Shown here in pieces: positions 22,653 through 30,404 of a stretch of DNA of 64,000 nt (position 1 is the first letter of the stretch; each line of letters begins with the position of its first letter). The position numbers and the translations under genes are program-made. The notes under the pieces are model-generated. The model did not search any database. It saw only the letters and a list, made by a program, of their open reading frames with translations, and was not told the DNA's origin. Origin of the DNA: Terebella lapidaria (taxonomy: Eukaryota; Annelida; Polychaeta; Terebellida; Terebellidae); contig OX424566.1 in the NCBI GenBank assembly GCA_949152475.1, positions 15,709,177-15,773,176 of the forward strand, read 5' to 3'.

Positions 22653-25600
22653 CAGCAAGGAGAACCAACAGGTTACAACCTTGAGGCTGGAGGCTGCGAA
22701 ACAGCAGGGACCCCCCATGCAACTGAACCACAAGCAGCCGTGAAAGAGGAGACGGAGGGCTGGTGGAGCGGAATGACCAAGGGGCCAGCGCAGCAGCTAT
22801 TGCTGGTGGACGACTCATTACTTATCCGGAGCGGCGGTTCCGAGGGGAGTGATTCCTTTAAGACTGACAGAGAGGACCAGGGTGGTGCATCACTGTGGGT
22901 GGACGACTCAGTACTTATCCAGGGCGGCGTCCCTGAGGAGAGTGGCAGCTCTCTTAAGATTGACAGAAATGGCCAGGTGGTGTCGCTGTCAGCCGGTGCC
23001 CGAGGCACATTGGCGTGGTATGCGGCGTGCCACGTTATGGGGAAGGCGACTCGTATGTTGGTGGACACGGGTGCCTCTTCCACCATTCTGGACGAGTGTC
23101 TCTTCGACCAAATGGATGACGAACATAAAGCAATGATAAGGCAGACGAGAATAAGGTTACGGGCAGCAACCGGAGACTACTTACAGGTTCAAGGAGAGAT
23201 GACAGTTCAACTTCTACTGGGCACACGACTCGTGTCGGCAGACGTACTGGTAGCCAAACTAGGGATCCCGGGAGTGTTGGGGCTTGATGTACTTCAACAG
23301 ATTGGGGGACAGCTGGATCTGCGTAAGGGCGAGTGGCAGGTGGGCGACACTACCGTAGTGATGAGCTCGGGCCACGAGGACGCCGTCTACACACTGGTGA
23401 CGGAGGAGACGGTCGTCTTGCCACCCTTTTCAGAGATGATGGTGGACCTCAAGCTGACAGGAAGTGAGGGAGGAGTTCCGAAGGCCGGCCTCGTGCAGTC
23501 CGCAAGAGAGCCGTTGGAGGACGCCCCCCTCGTAGTGGGACGAGCCCTGGTACGACCCCGAGGACGCCTGGTACCGGTGGTACTTCTGAACGCCGGCGCT
23601 AGAGCTTGCACTGTGCTGATGGGGACCATCTTAGCTGAGCTTCACGGAATAGAGGCCGTGATCGACCTAGGATTTCGTCCCGATGGAGGGAAAACAACCC
23701 AGAATGAACCTAAAAGGGAACAGTGGTACCGGGAGGAGAGCGGGAGGGAGCATGAGCCCCTTACACCAAACTCCACCAAGTGGCGGAACCGGACGCCTGA
23801 GCAGCCCGAAACCAGAGTGCGCGCCATGCACGCAGAATCGTCGACGAAGACACCAGAGTGCCCGGAGCATCTAAAGCCGCTCCTGGAGGGAATGCATCCG
23901 GACTTGACGGAAAAGGAGGTGGAGGTCGTCAGCGATCTCCTTCGACGCCACCAGCAGGTCTTTATGGGACCAGATGGGAGGTTGGGCCGGACGTCCCTGG
24001 CGAAACACGTCATCGACACGGGAGATCACCCCCCGATCAAGCAGCCTCTGAGGAGAGCCCCGTACTACCAACAAGAGCTGATCGAGGACGAGGTCGACAA
24101 GATGTTGAAAGCTGACGTTGTGGAGCCAAGCGACAGTCCATGGTCGTCTCCCATCGTGCTAGTGAAAAAGAAGGATGGTGCACTGAGATTTTGTGTCGAC
24201 TACCGCCGTCTAAATGATGTCACCCGGAAGGATGCGTACCCCCTGCCTCGAGTCGACGAGAGTTTTGATACCTTGTCAGGAGGACGATATTTTTCGACGC
24301 TAGACTTGGCTAGTGGTTACTGGCAGGTCGAGATGGACGACAGGGACAAGGAGAAAACGGCGTTCACTACCCGTAGTGGACTCTATCAATTCAAAGTGAT
24401 GCCGTTTGGATTGGCGACGGCCCCGGCTACTTTTGAACGTCTAATGGAGCTGGCACTGAGGGGACTCCAATGGAAGCGTTGTCTAATTTATTTGGACGAT
24501 GTCGTCTGTCTTGGAAAGACTTTCCAAGAAGCCGTGGACAACCTCGAGGACGTGTTCCGGAGACTGCAGGCTGCCGGGCTGAAGCTGAAACCCGCCAAGT
24601 GTGAGCTGTTTCGACAACAGGTCAACTTCCTGCGCCATGTCGTGTCCGACCGAGGCATCCAGTGCGACCCTGCCAAGGTCGAAGCTGTAACGAAAATGGT
24701 TCCTCCGACCACCTTGACAGAACTAAGGAGCTTCCTTGGGTTCGTGGGGTACTACCGCAGATTCATCCCTGACTTTGCCACCCGAGCGGGACCCCTCAAC
24801 CACCTGTTAAAGAAGGAAGTCAACTACCATTGGAGCGAGGCTCATCAGCAGGCGTTCGAGGCGCTGCGTCAACCCCTGACCGAGCACCCCCTGCTGGTGT
24901 ACCCTGACATGGACCAAGAATTTATTTTAGATACTGATGCTAGCGGCTACGGAGTGGGAGGCGTCTTATCCCAAGTACAGGACGGACGAGAGCGGGTGAT
25001 TGCCTATGCTTCCAGAACCCTGAGGGACACCCAGCGGAATTACTGCACCACCAAGCGGGAGCTCCTGGCCGTCGTCAGTATTATACACCATTTCAGACAT
25101 TTCTTGTGGGGGAGAGCATTCTTACTACGAACCGACCACGCCTCTCTCAAGTGGCTACTGAACTTTCGGGATGCGGAAGGAATGATCGCTAGATGGGCAG
25201 CTCGCATCGCCAGCTACGCCTTCAGGTGTGAGGTCCGACCGGGAGTACAACACGGGAATGCAGACGGGATGTCCAGATGCCGACAGTGCCGGAGACCGGA
25301 TTGTCCCGCCCCTCGCCACACCACAAGACCCGAAGGAGAAGAGGAGGCCTGTCCGACTCAGGAGGAGTGTCCCCTACCCCTGGAGGACCTCTCTGACGAG
25401 GATCTGCTTCCACCGATCAGCGGAGAAGGATGGAGCCCCGGAGGACCTCAAGTTAACATCTTGCGGGAGGTCCCTGTGGAGCCCTGGACAGAGGACTACT
25501 ATTGCGGAGATGGAGTCGGGATATTCCAGATCTGGGAGGTGCGCTGCCAGGAGGACCCGAGGACGACTACCCAGCCGACCGAAGGGTGCCTGCCTGACCG

Positions 25601-27632
25601 GAGCCCCCCACAGACGGAGGAAGGAGCCAGGAGCGTCTGCAGAACCCTGCATCAGCTCCGCCCCTCTGTCTGGGTTTGGTTTCTCCTGATGATGCTCCTC
25701 GCACTGCATGGTTTGGGACCGGAGGTTGTGGCCGGAGCAGCGATCGGCGCGATGGCCGACGTGTGGATGCGCTGCCGAGAGGAGCCCTTCCTGGACCCAT
25801 GCCCCAACCCTGTGGTCCGAGATCCAGACAAACAAATGCTAGCTGTCACGCGGGCTATGGCTACGAGAGGACGCCAGAATCCGATGGAGGGAGCCCCGGA
25901 GGCCGAGGTCCTGAATGGTTATTCCCAGGAGGACCTAGTGACCCTTCAACGAGCTGACCCTGAAGTTGGAGGCATCCTCGGGTGGAAGAATATTTTCACT
26001 GAGAGACCTGCATGGCCCGAAGTCAGAACAAAAAGTCAGCAAATGAAGACTCTGTGGCAACAGTGGGACCAGCTGGAGCTATGTGATGGGCTTCTGTACC
26101 GGCGGTACCAAGGGGCTTGCCAGAACGCACCAATCCATCAACTGGTCGTTCCACAGGTCCTGAGACGCGCCGTCATGAAGGAGGTCCGCACCGGCAAGCT
26201 GATGAGCCACCAGGGAGTCACCAAAACAGTCAACCGACTAAAAGCGAGATTGTACTGGCCGGGTATGACGAAGGACGTGGAGCGTTGGTGCCGGGAGTGC
26301 CTGAAGTGTAGTGGGAGAAAGCCGCGACCGGGGCCCAAGTACCACCCCATGGGAAATCTACCGGTAGGCGATCGGCTAGAAAGGGTGGCCATGGACATTT
26401 TGGAGCCTGGAACGATCACCAATTCTGGGAACCGGTATATACTGGTCGTGGGTGATTATTTCACCAAGTGGACTGAGGCCTACGCTCTACCCAACCATGA
26501 GGCTCAGACGGTGGCGGACGTCTTTGTGACTGAGTTCGTGTGCCGCCTGGGAATGCCAGCCAAGATACATACCGACCAGGGACGAGAGTTTGAGAGTAAG
26601 CTTTTCCTTGAGATGATCAAGATCCTAGGAGGGGAGAAGACTCGGACGACCCCTTATCACGCCAAATCAGACGGGATGGTCGAGCGATTCAACCGGACCC
26701 TGCTGAACCTTCTGGTCATGGTCGTGGACGAGAACCATGACGACTGGGACGACCATCTGCCCTACGTGATGGCGACTTATAGAACATCAGTACACGAAAG
26801 CACCGGGTGTACACCATTTCGAATGATGATGGGACAGGAGGCAACCACCCCATTAGACCTGAGGTACCGGACGAAACTGGACGATTTGGGAGGACCAGTC
26901 CCCGAGTGTGCGTCCGAATACATCGAATGGGTGAAGGAAGCCACCATACAAGCTCATGAGACTGCCCGAGAGTGCCTGAAGACGGCTACGGTGCGACAAA
27001 AGCGCCATCATGACGTGAAATCAGCCGCTCGACATTTTCCGGTGGGCACCTGGGTGATGTATTGGTACCCTCCAAAGGCTAGACCAAAACTAGGGTGGAC
27101 GGGACCTTATCTCGTTGTGAAGTCTCATCTCGGATGGATGGTGTCCATACAAGATCGACCCGGTGGCAAGATTAAAGATGTCCACATTGACAATATAAAA
27201 AGGTGCTGGTTTACCCCTGAAACCGACGCCTGGATACCCAATCCGGACGATGTGACCCCAGTCCGGACCCCCAGTGATGAGTGGAAAACGAGTGGAAAAC
27301 AGCGGGAAAACAGCGGGAAAACAGCGGGAATGCAGTCCAAACGATGTAAACGACGACGGGAGCGTTCGCGGAAGAACCGTTCGCGGAAGCAGCGTTCGCG
27401 GAAGCAGCGTTCGCGGAAGCAGCATTCGCGGAAGTACCGTTCGCGGAAGCACGTTCGCGGAAGCAGCGTTCGCGGAAGAACCGTTCGCGGAAGCAAGCGA
27501 AAAACGTTATTTCGTTCCACGACAATGCTTTTTCCCCCAGATCCCTGGTCCGCGCCTTTTCTATATAAGCAGGCCGGCCTACGATTCCGTCATCACTTCA
27601 ACCATGAACACACCAACTCTGCAGATCATTGA
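22653..27632 (+). CDS. pol: pol polyprotein (PR-RT-RNase H-IN)
   Basis: One uninterrupted frame of about 1,650 codons; the first in-frame ATG is not obvious, so translation probably relies on gag-linked expression. Counting from 22740, aspartic protease has DTGAS at about residue 109, RT has VDYRRLN and the YLDD active site near 584, and RNase H has DTDAS near 731. Integrase has the D, D and E residues near 1219, 1279 and 1315 with the usual 35-residue last gap, then a GPY/F motif (WTGPYLVV). The integrase zinc region keeps H1157 and CxxC, but the expected first histidine is arginine (1150). A strongly hydrophobic stretch at about 977-1005 lies between RNase H and integrase. The C-terminus is the TTCGCGGAAG array read as SRKQR repeats. 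Confidence 0.92.
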   Translation, partial: QQGEPTGYNLEAGGCETAGTPHATEPQAAVKEETEGWWSGMTKGPAQQLLLVDDSLLIRSGGSEGSDSFKTDREDQGGASLWVDDSVLIQGGVPEESGSSLKIDRNGQVVSLSAGARGTLAWYAACHVMGKATRMLVDTGASSTILDECLFDQMDDEHKAMIRQTRIRLRAATGDYLQVQGEMTVQLLLGTRLVSADVLVAKLGIPGVLGLDVLQQIGGQLDLRKGEWQVGDTTVVMSSGHEDAVYTLVTEETVVLPPFSEMMVDLKLTGSEGGVPKAGLVQSAREPLEDAPLVVGRALVRPRGRLVPVVLLNAGARACTVLMGTILAELHGIEAVIDLGFRPDGGKTTQNEPKREQWYREESGREHEPLTPNSTKWRNRTPEQPETRVRAMHAESSTKTPECPEHLKPLLEGMHPDLTEKEVEVVSDLLRRHQQVFMGPDGRLGRTSLAKHVIDTGDHPPIKQPLRRAPYYQQELIEDEVDKMLKADVVEPSDSPWSSPIVLVKKKDGALRFCVDYRRLNDVTRKDAYPLPRVDESFDTLSGGRYFSTLDLASGYWQVEMDDRDKEKTAFTTRSGLYQFKVMPFGLATAPATFERLMELALRGLQWKRCLIYLDDVVCLGKTFQEAVDNLEDVFRRLQAAGLKLKPAKCELFRQQVNFLRHVVSDRGIQCDPAKVEAVTKMVPPTTLTELRSFLGFVGYYRRFIPDFATRAGPLNHLLKKEVNYHWSEAHQQAFEALRQPLTEHPLLVYPDMDQEFILDTDASGYGVGGVLSQVQDGRERVIAYASRTLRDTQRNYCTTKRELLAVVSIIHHFRHFLWGRAFLLRTDHASLKWLLNFRDAEGMIARWAARIASYAFRCEVRPGVQHGNADGMSRCRQCRRPDCPAPRHTTRPEGEEEACPTQEECPLPLEDLSDEDLLPPISGEGWSPGGPQVNILREVPVEPWTEDYYCGDGVGIFQIWEVRCQEDPRTTTQPTEGCLPDRSPPQTEEGARSVCRTLHQLRPSVWVWFLLMMLLALHGLGPEVVAGAAIGAMADVWMRCREEPFLDPCPNPVVRDPDKQMLAVTRAMATRGRQNPMEGAPEAEVLNGYSQEDLVTLQRADPEVGGILGWKNIFTERPAWPEVRTKSQQMKTLWQQWDQLELCDGLLYRRYQGACQNAPIHQLVVPQVLRRAVMKEVRTGKLMSHQGVTKTVNRLKARLYWPGMTKDVERWCRECLKCSGRKPRPGPKYHPMGNLPVGDRLERVAMDILEPGTITNSGNRYILVVGDYFTKWTEAYALPNHEAQTVADVFVTEFVCRLGMPAKIHTDQGREFESKLFLEMIKILGGEKTRTTPYHAKSDGMVERFNRTLLNLLVMVVDENHDDWDDHLPYVMATYRTSVHESTGCTPFRMMMGQEATTPLDLRYRTKLDDLGGPVPECASEYIEWVKEATIQAHETARECLKTATVRQKRHHDVKSAARHFPVGTWVMYWYPPKARPKLGWTGPYLVVKSHLGWMVSIQDRPGGKIKDVHIDNIKRCWFTPETDAWIPNPDDVTPVRTPSDEWKTSGKQRENSGKTAGMQSKRCKRRRERSRKNRSRKQRSRKQRSRKQHSRKYRSRKHVRGSSVRGRTVRGSKRKTLFRSTTMLFPPDPWSAPFLYKQAGLRFRHHFNHEHTNSADH
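25665..25755 (+). other. Hydrophobic segment inside pol
   Basis: The pol frame reads VWVWFLLMMLLALHGL followed by GPEVVAGAAIGAMA. This is membrane-segment-like and lies between the RNase H and integrase domains, where Ty3/gypsy pol normally has a short soluble linker. Confidence 0.55.
27361..27497 (+). repeat. TTCGCGGAAG array upstream of the internal TATA box
   Basis: Nine copies of (C/A)TTCGCGGAAG occur at mostly 15-bp spacing and end about 65 bases before the internal TATA box at 27562. The array overlaps the end of pol. It mirrors the array-then-TATA order of the LTR. Confidence 0.85.
27562..27599 (+). promoter_or_regulatory. Internal promoter before the third frame
   Basis: TATATAA at 27562-27568 (context TTCTATATAAGC, like the LTR TATA) is followed by TCACTTC at 27593-27599. 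That word matches YYANWYY with the A at 27595, 33 bases from the TATA start. The start codon at 27604 would then have a leader of about nine bases; ATG 27714 would be the next in-frame start. Confidence 0.6.
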
Positions 27633-29133
27633 GATACCCGCATTTGCAGACGAAGATTTCGGGGACGTTCCAGATTTCGACTTGGCTGACTTTCTGCCCC
27701 TTGAAGTCGACAAGATGAGCGACCCACCTACCAAGACAGACAAGCCTGACCGGAAGCGGGAGCGCTCGAGGAGCCGGGAGCGTCGTGAGGAGCCCCGAGG
27801 AGGTCGACGGTCCCCTGCCCGGAAGTTGTCTACCGAGAGAGGGCGACGCTGGTGCAGCCCCTGCCGGATCCACATGACGGCATCCAACTTTAGCCGACAC
27901 GTGGCGACCAAACACACGCAGAAGGAGGGGCGGCACCTCTGCAAGATGTGCAGCCAGCGATTCGCCCGCCGAGCCGACAGAGACCGGCATGAGACGTCGC
28001 ATGCCAGCGGCAACACCCTCAAGCCAGGGCGAAGGAGGACGGCAACCGACACGCCCGTGTCCGACCCCCGAGATGGTCCGGCTACTGTGTCTGCCCCTGA
28101 GCTGAAGACTGTCAGCTTTGCGGCCAGCGGGACGACCAGCTCCACGCCATCAAGCCCCCGGGAGGACGCCCCCAGGTCAGAGGACGCCCCAGACCCCGAG
28201 GACGACCCCCCGAATAGCGAAGAGGAACCGGAGTCTCAGCAGGAGCGGAGAGAGGCGGAATCCCCGGAGGCCCCCACCCCCGAGGACGACGGACCCCCCG
28301 TTCCCAGAGACTCGGCCCCTACCTACAAGCCCCTAGACCTGAGTTGGTACCTCAAGCCCGTTCCGGAGGAGGAGGACCAACTGCGACCGTATGTGGAGGG
28401 CCTGGGCAGAGCGGTCACTGCCGGAGAGAAGGCCCTGGAGGACCTGGCGTCCACTATAGCCATGGGACGACGCCACCTGACCCAGGCGGAGGCTCGGCTC
28501 CAAGCCAAGGAGGAGCAGAGACAGCTCGAGGCCGAGGTGCTGCAGCTGCGAGGGGAGGCCTCTCAACGAGAGAAGAGCCACCGGAAGGAGCTGCGGGCCC
28601 ACGTCCGAGAGACTAAGCTGCTCCGGGAACAGCTCCGAGCATACACAGACACTCGGGACAGGCTGGCGGAGACGTCTGAAATCGAGGTGGATCGCCAGCG
28701 AAGTGGAGGGAGAGAGCCCTGTAAACAACAAACAGGCAGGAAAAGACGAAGAAGGAGGAAGAAGAGAAGAGAAGAGAGAGAAAGGATCAACGGGGACATT
28801 GATCTCCAGAAAGGGTGGAGTTGTAACAAAATACATGCAACTGCCGCGCTAAAAACGTTCGTTAGGAACGGTCACGTGACCTTCAAAGTCCACTTGCGAA
28901 GACACCGTTCGCGGAAGCACGATCGCGGAAGCACCAGCGGCGGAAGTACCCTTCGCGGAAGCACGTTCGCGGAAGAGTACGCGGAAGCAGCCTTCGCGGA
29001 AGAACCCTTCGCGGACGCAGTCTTCACCACGTGGAGAAGAGTGCGGAAGATACGTTCGCGGACGAAGATGCGCGCGCAGCCACCCTGGCTATATAAGGGA
29101 GAGCGGACGGCCGCTCTGAGAGCACTGCAATAG
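27604..29133 (+). CDS. Third frame: C2H2 zinc-finger and coiled-coil protein
   Basis: From ATG 27604 (AACCATGAA) the frame gives 509 residues, occupying the place of env. An acidic N-terminus (FADEDFGDVPDFD) precedes an RS/R-rich basic stretch and two C2H2 fingers: CSPC...H-x4-H at about 84-104 and the canonical CKMC-x12-H-x3-H at 113-133. An acidic, proline-rich region follows, then a charged coiled coil at about 273-357 (heptad-rich EARLQAKEEQRQLEAEVLQL), and a strongly basic segment (KRRRRRKKRR) likely to be nuclear localising. The frame crosses the polypurine tract and continues about 100 codons into the 3' LTR, ending at TAG 29131-29133. There is no signal peptide or membrane helix, so it is not an envelope. 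A DNA- or RNA-binding regulator is inferred. Confidence 0.75.
   Translation: MNTPTLQIIEIPAFADEDFGDVPDFDLADFLPLEVDKMSDPPTKTDKPDRKRERSRSRERREEPRGGRRSPARKLSTERGRRWCSPCRIHMTASNFSRHVATKHTQKEGRHLCKMCSQRFARRADRDRHETSHASGNTLKPGRRRTATDTPVSDPRDGPATVSAPELKTVSFAASGTTSSTPSSPREDAPRSEDAPDPEDDPPNSEEEPESQQERREAESPEAPTPEDDGPPVPRDSAPTYKPLDLSWYLKPVPEEEDQLRPYVEGLGRAVTAGEKALEDLASTIAMGRRHLTQAEARLQAKEEQRQLEAEVLQLRGEASQREKSHRKELRAHVRETKLLREQLRAYTDTRDRLAETSEIEVDRQRSGGREPCKQQTGRKRRRRRKKRREERERINGDIDLQKGWSCNKIHATAALKTFVRNGHVTFKVHLRRHRSRKHDRGSTSGGSTLRGSTFAEEYAEAAFAEEPFADAVFTTWRRVRKIRSRTKMRAQPPWLYKGERTAALRALQ
28738..28821 (+). other. Purine-rich region and polypurine tract
   Basis: A long GA-rich run (28738-28790) is followed by AGAAAGGGTGGAG immediately before the 3' LTR start at 28822. 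The latter is the likely plus-strand priming site. Confidence 0.6.
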
Positions 29134-29653
29134 CGACATCGACCGTGGGGAGATCGTCACCGCCACAGCCAAGGGACTCGACGAACTCCGTGCGGACGAC
29201 TCCTTCTTCAGGGCCTTAGAGTCAACCGGGATTAGACCGACTACCTGGAGAAACCATTCGACTAAACGGGACGGGAAACTTCAACGGGAAGGGACAGAGA
29301 GACGCCGCCGGCTAAGAACTCTTTTTAGTTGTGCCCTCGTGCACTATTTATTTTTGAAATGTGATCATACAGTGCTCCATGTCTGAACTTCATATTTGTA
29401 CGTCACGTGGGTGACCAGCCATACAATTGTAAGTTGATTTGATGTATATAAATCTTCAATTTATTTACATCTGAGTTGCTTCTTGCCTAAGTGAAGCCGG
29501 TAAGCTACGGAGTGATGATACACCAGCGTTGAGGGACACCAATTTAGTGACGGCTCTCGAATCACAACGAGCGGGAGTTACATAAAGTCTATACGATCAG
29601 AGAAACCAGGTTTTTTGGGCCACACCGAAAACAAGTCATTACCAAACGTCACA
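28822..29653 (+). repeat. 3' LTR
   Basis: It has the same length and ends as the 5' LTR. Differences by eye include changes in the TTCGCGGAAG array (near 28915-28925), a CAG-to-TAG change at 29131 that ends the third frame, and scattered single-base changes in the U5-like half. Confidence 0.92.
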
Positions 29654-30399
29654 CATTGATGGAAGAAACCTTATTTCTGGGGAATTTCAGCCCCTACAAA
29701 TATTTGTGAGATACATAAGTTTGTAGTAGTATCTCGGACATCGTATCATCCCCCTCAGTTATCATATATATGCGTTATGTTGCAGAAATTGCATTTTTCT
29801 TACCGTGTGTTGATCTTCCTTCCAGAAAATCTGAGCACAAGTCGGTGACAATAACATGACCTGACCCCTAGACAAAAGAACTAGGTCAGTCACCGCCTTA
29901 AGATATGTTGCAGGGTGTCTACCATTCCTCATGCTGTAACGCGTGTGTAGATTTTCTCCCTCAGGCTGATACGCGTAAACCACAAAAAGCTTCTCATTTC
30001 ATAAAATACTCTATTAAAACAACTCGTTGCATGATGTAACAATAAAGAAAGATTTCCGGAGCATTCTATGATTTACCAACATGCACTTTTTGGTTTCAAT
30101 TGATAGCCGATGATATTTCACAAACGAGTCGCAAGCGTGCGGATGTTGTCACGAACTGTGTGTCCATTTTTGTAAATATAACAATCTATGCAGTAATTCA
30201 TAGTATCATACGTGATGTTTGCTCATTGGGATGTTCCGTGGAAACAAAATTTTAGGAAGAAATTTAACTTTTTCACGAACTCACCTCATTTGAAGTGGGG
30301 ACCTATGTCGTTTCCTGTGCAATTTCCTCACGAAAAACGCGTAATACTCACGATTTTACGCGACACTCCCTGAATAACGCATAACGCCTAGCCACCGTG
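29654..30399. other. Right remainder of the outer DNA element
   Basis: AT-rich sequence between the LTR element and the right CACGGTG end. It contains no transposase motif. A TTTCCACGGAACAT word near 30230-30245 (reverse strand) resembles one in the left remainder near 18640. Confidence 0.5.
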
Positions 30400-30404
30400 G
30401 ATAC

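Larger units (their letters stand above)
18870..29653 (+). mobile_element. Ty3/gypsy LTR retrotransposon with an extra zinc-finger frame
   Basis: Two 832-bp LTRs flank gag, pol and a third frame. CATT occurs on both sides (18866-18869 and 29654-29657). If the LTR is taken to end one base earlier, the duplication becomes ACATT. Domain order protease, RT, RNase H, integrase is that of Ty3/gypsy (Metaviridae-type) elements. The LTRs differ at roughly a dozen positions by eye (about 98.5% identity), so insertion is fairly recent. Despite this, gag carries a nonsense codon and a frameshifting 20-bp duplication. Distinctive features are TTCGCGGAAG arrays, an arginine/glycine-repeat gag N-terminus and a third frame with its own TATA box. 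Confidence 0.93.
18487..30399. mobile_element. DNA transposon with CACGGTG ends, split by an LTR element
   Basis: The left end CACGGTGGCTAGGCGTTA is matched by the reverse complement at the right end. The terminal inverted repeats are about 80 bp long with about seven mismatches by eye. GATAC lies directly outside both ends (18482-18486 and 30400-30404). Without the nested retrotransposon the element is only about 1.1 kb and shows no transposase frame. A heptamer-like CACGGTG terminus and a 5-bp target duplication are features of Transib and RAG-type elements, so a non-autonomous relative is my best guess. Another cut-and-paste family with 5-bp duplications remains possible. Confidence 0.7.

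Noticed and set aside
27274..27603. Upstream extension of the third frame before ATG 27604
   Set aside because: The extension is the motif array overlapping the end of pol. A TATA box and initiator lie between it and 27604, so the later ATG is preferred.
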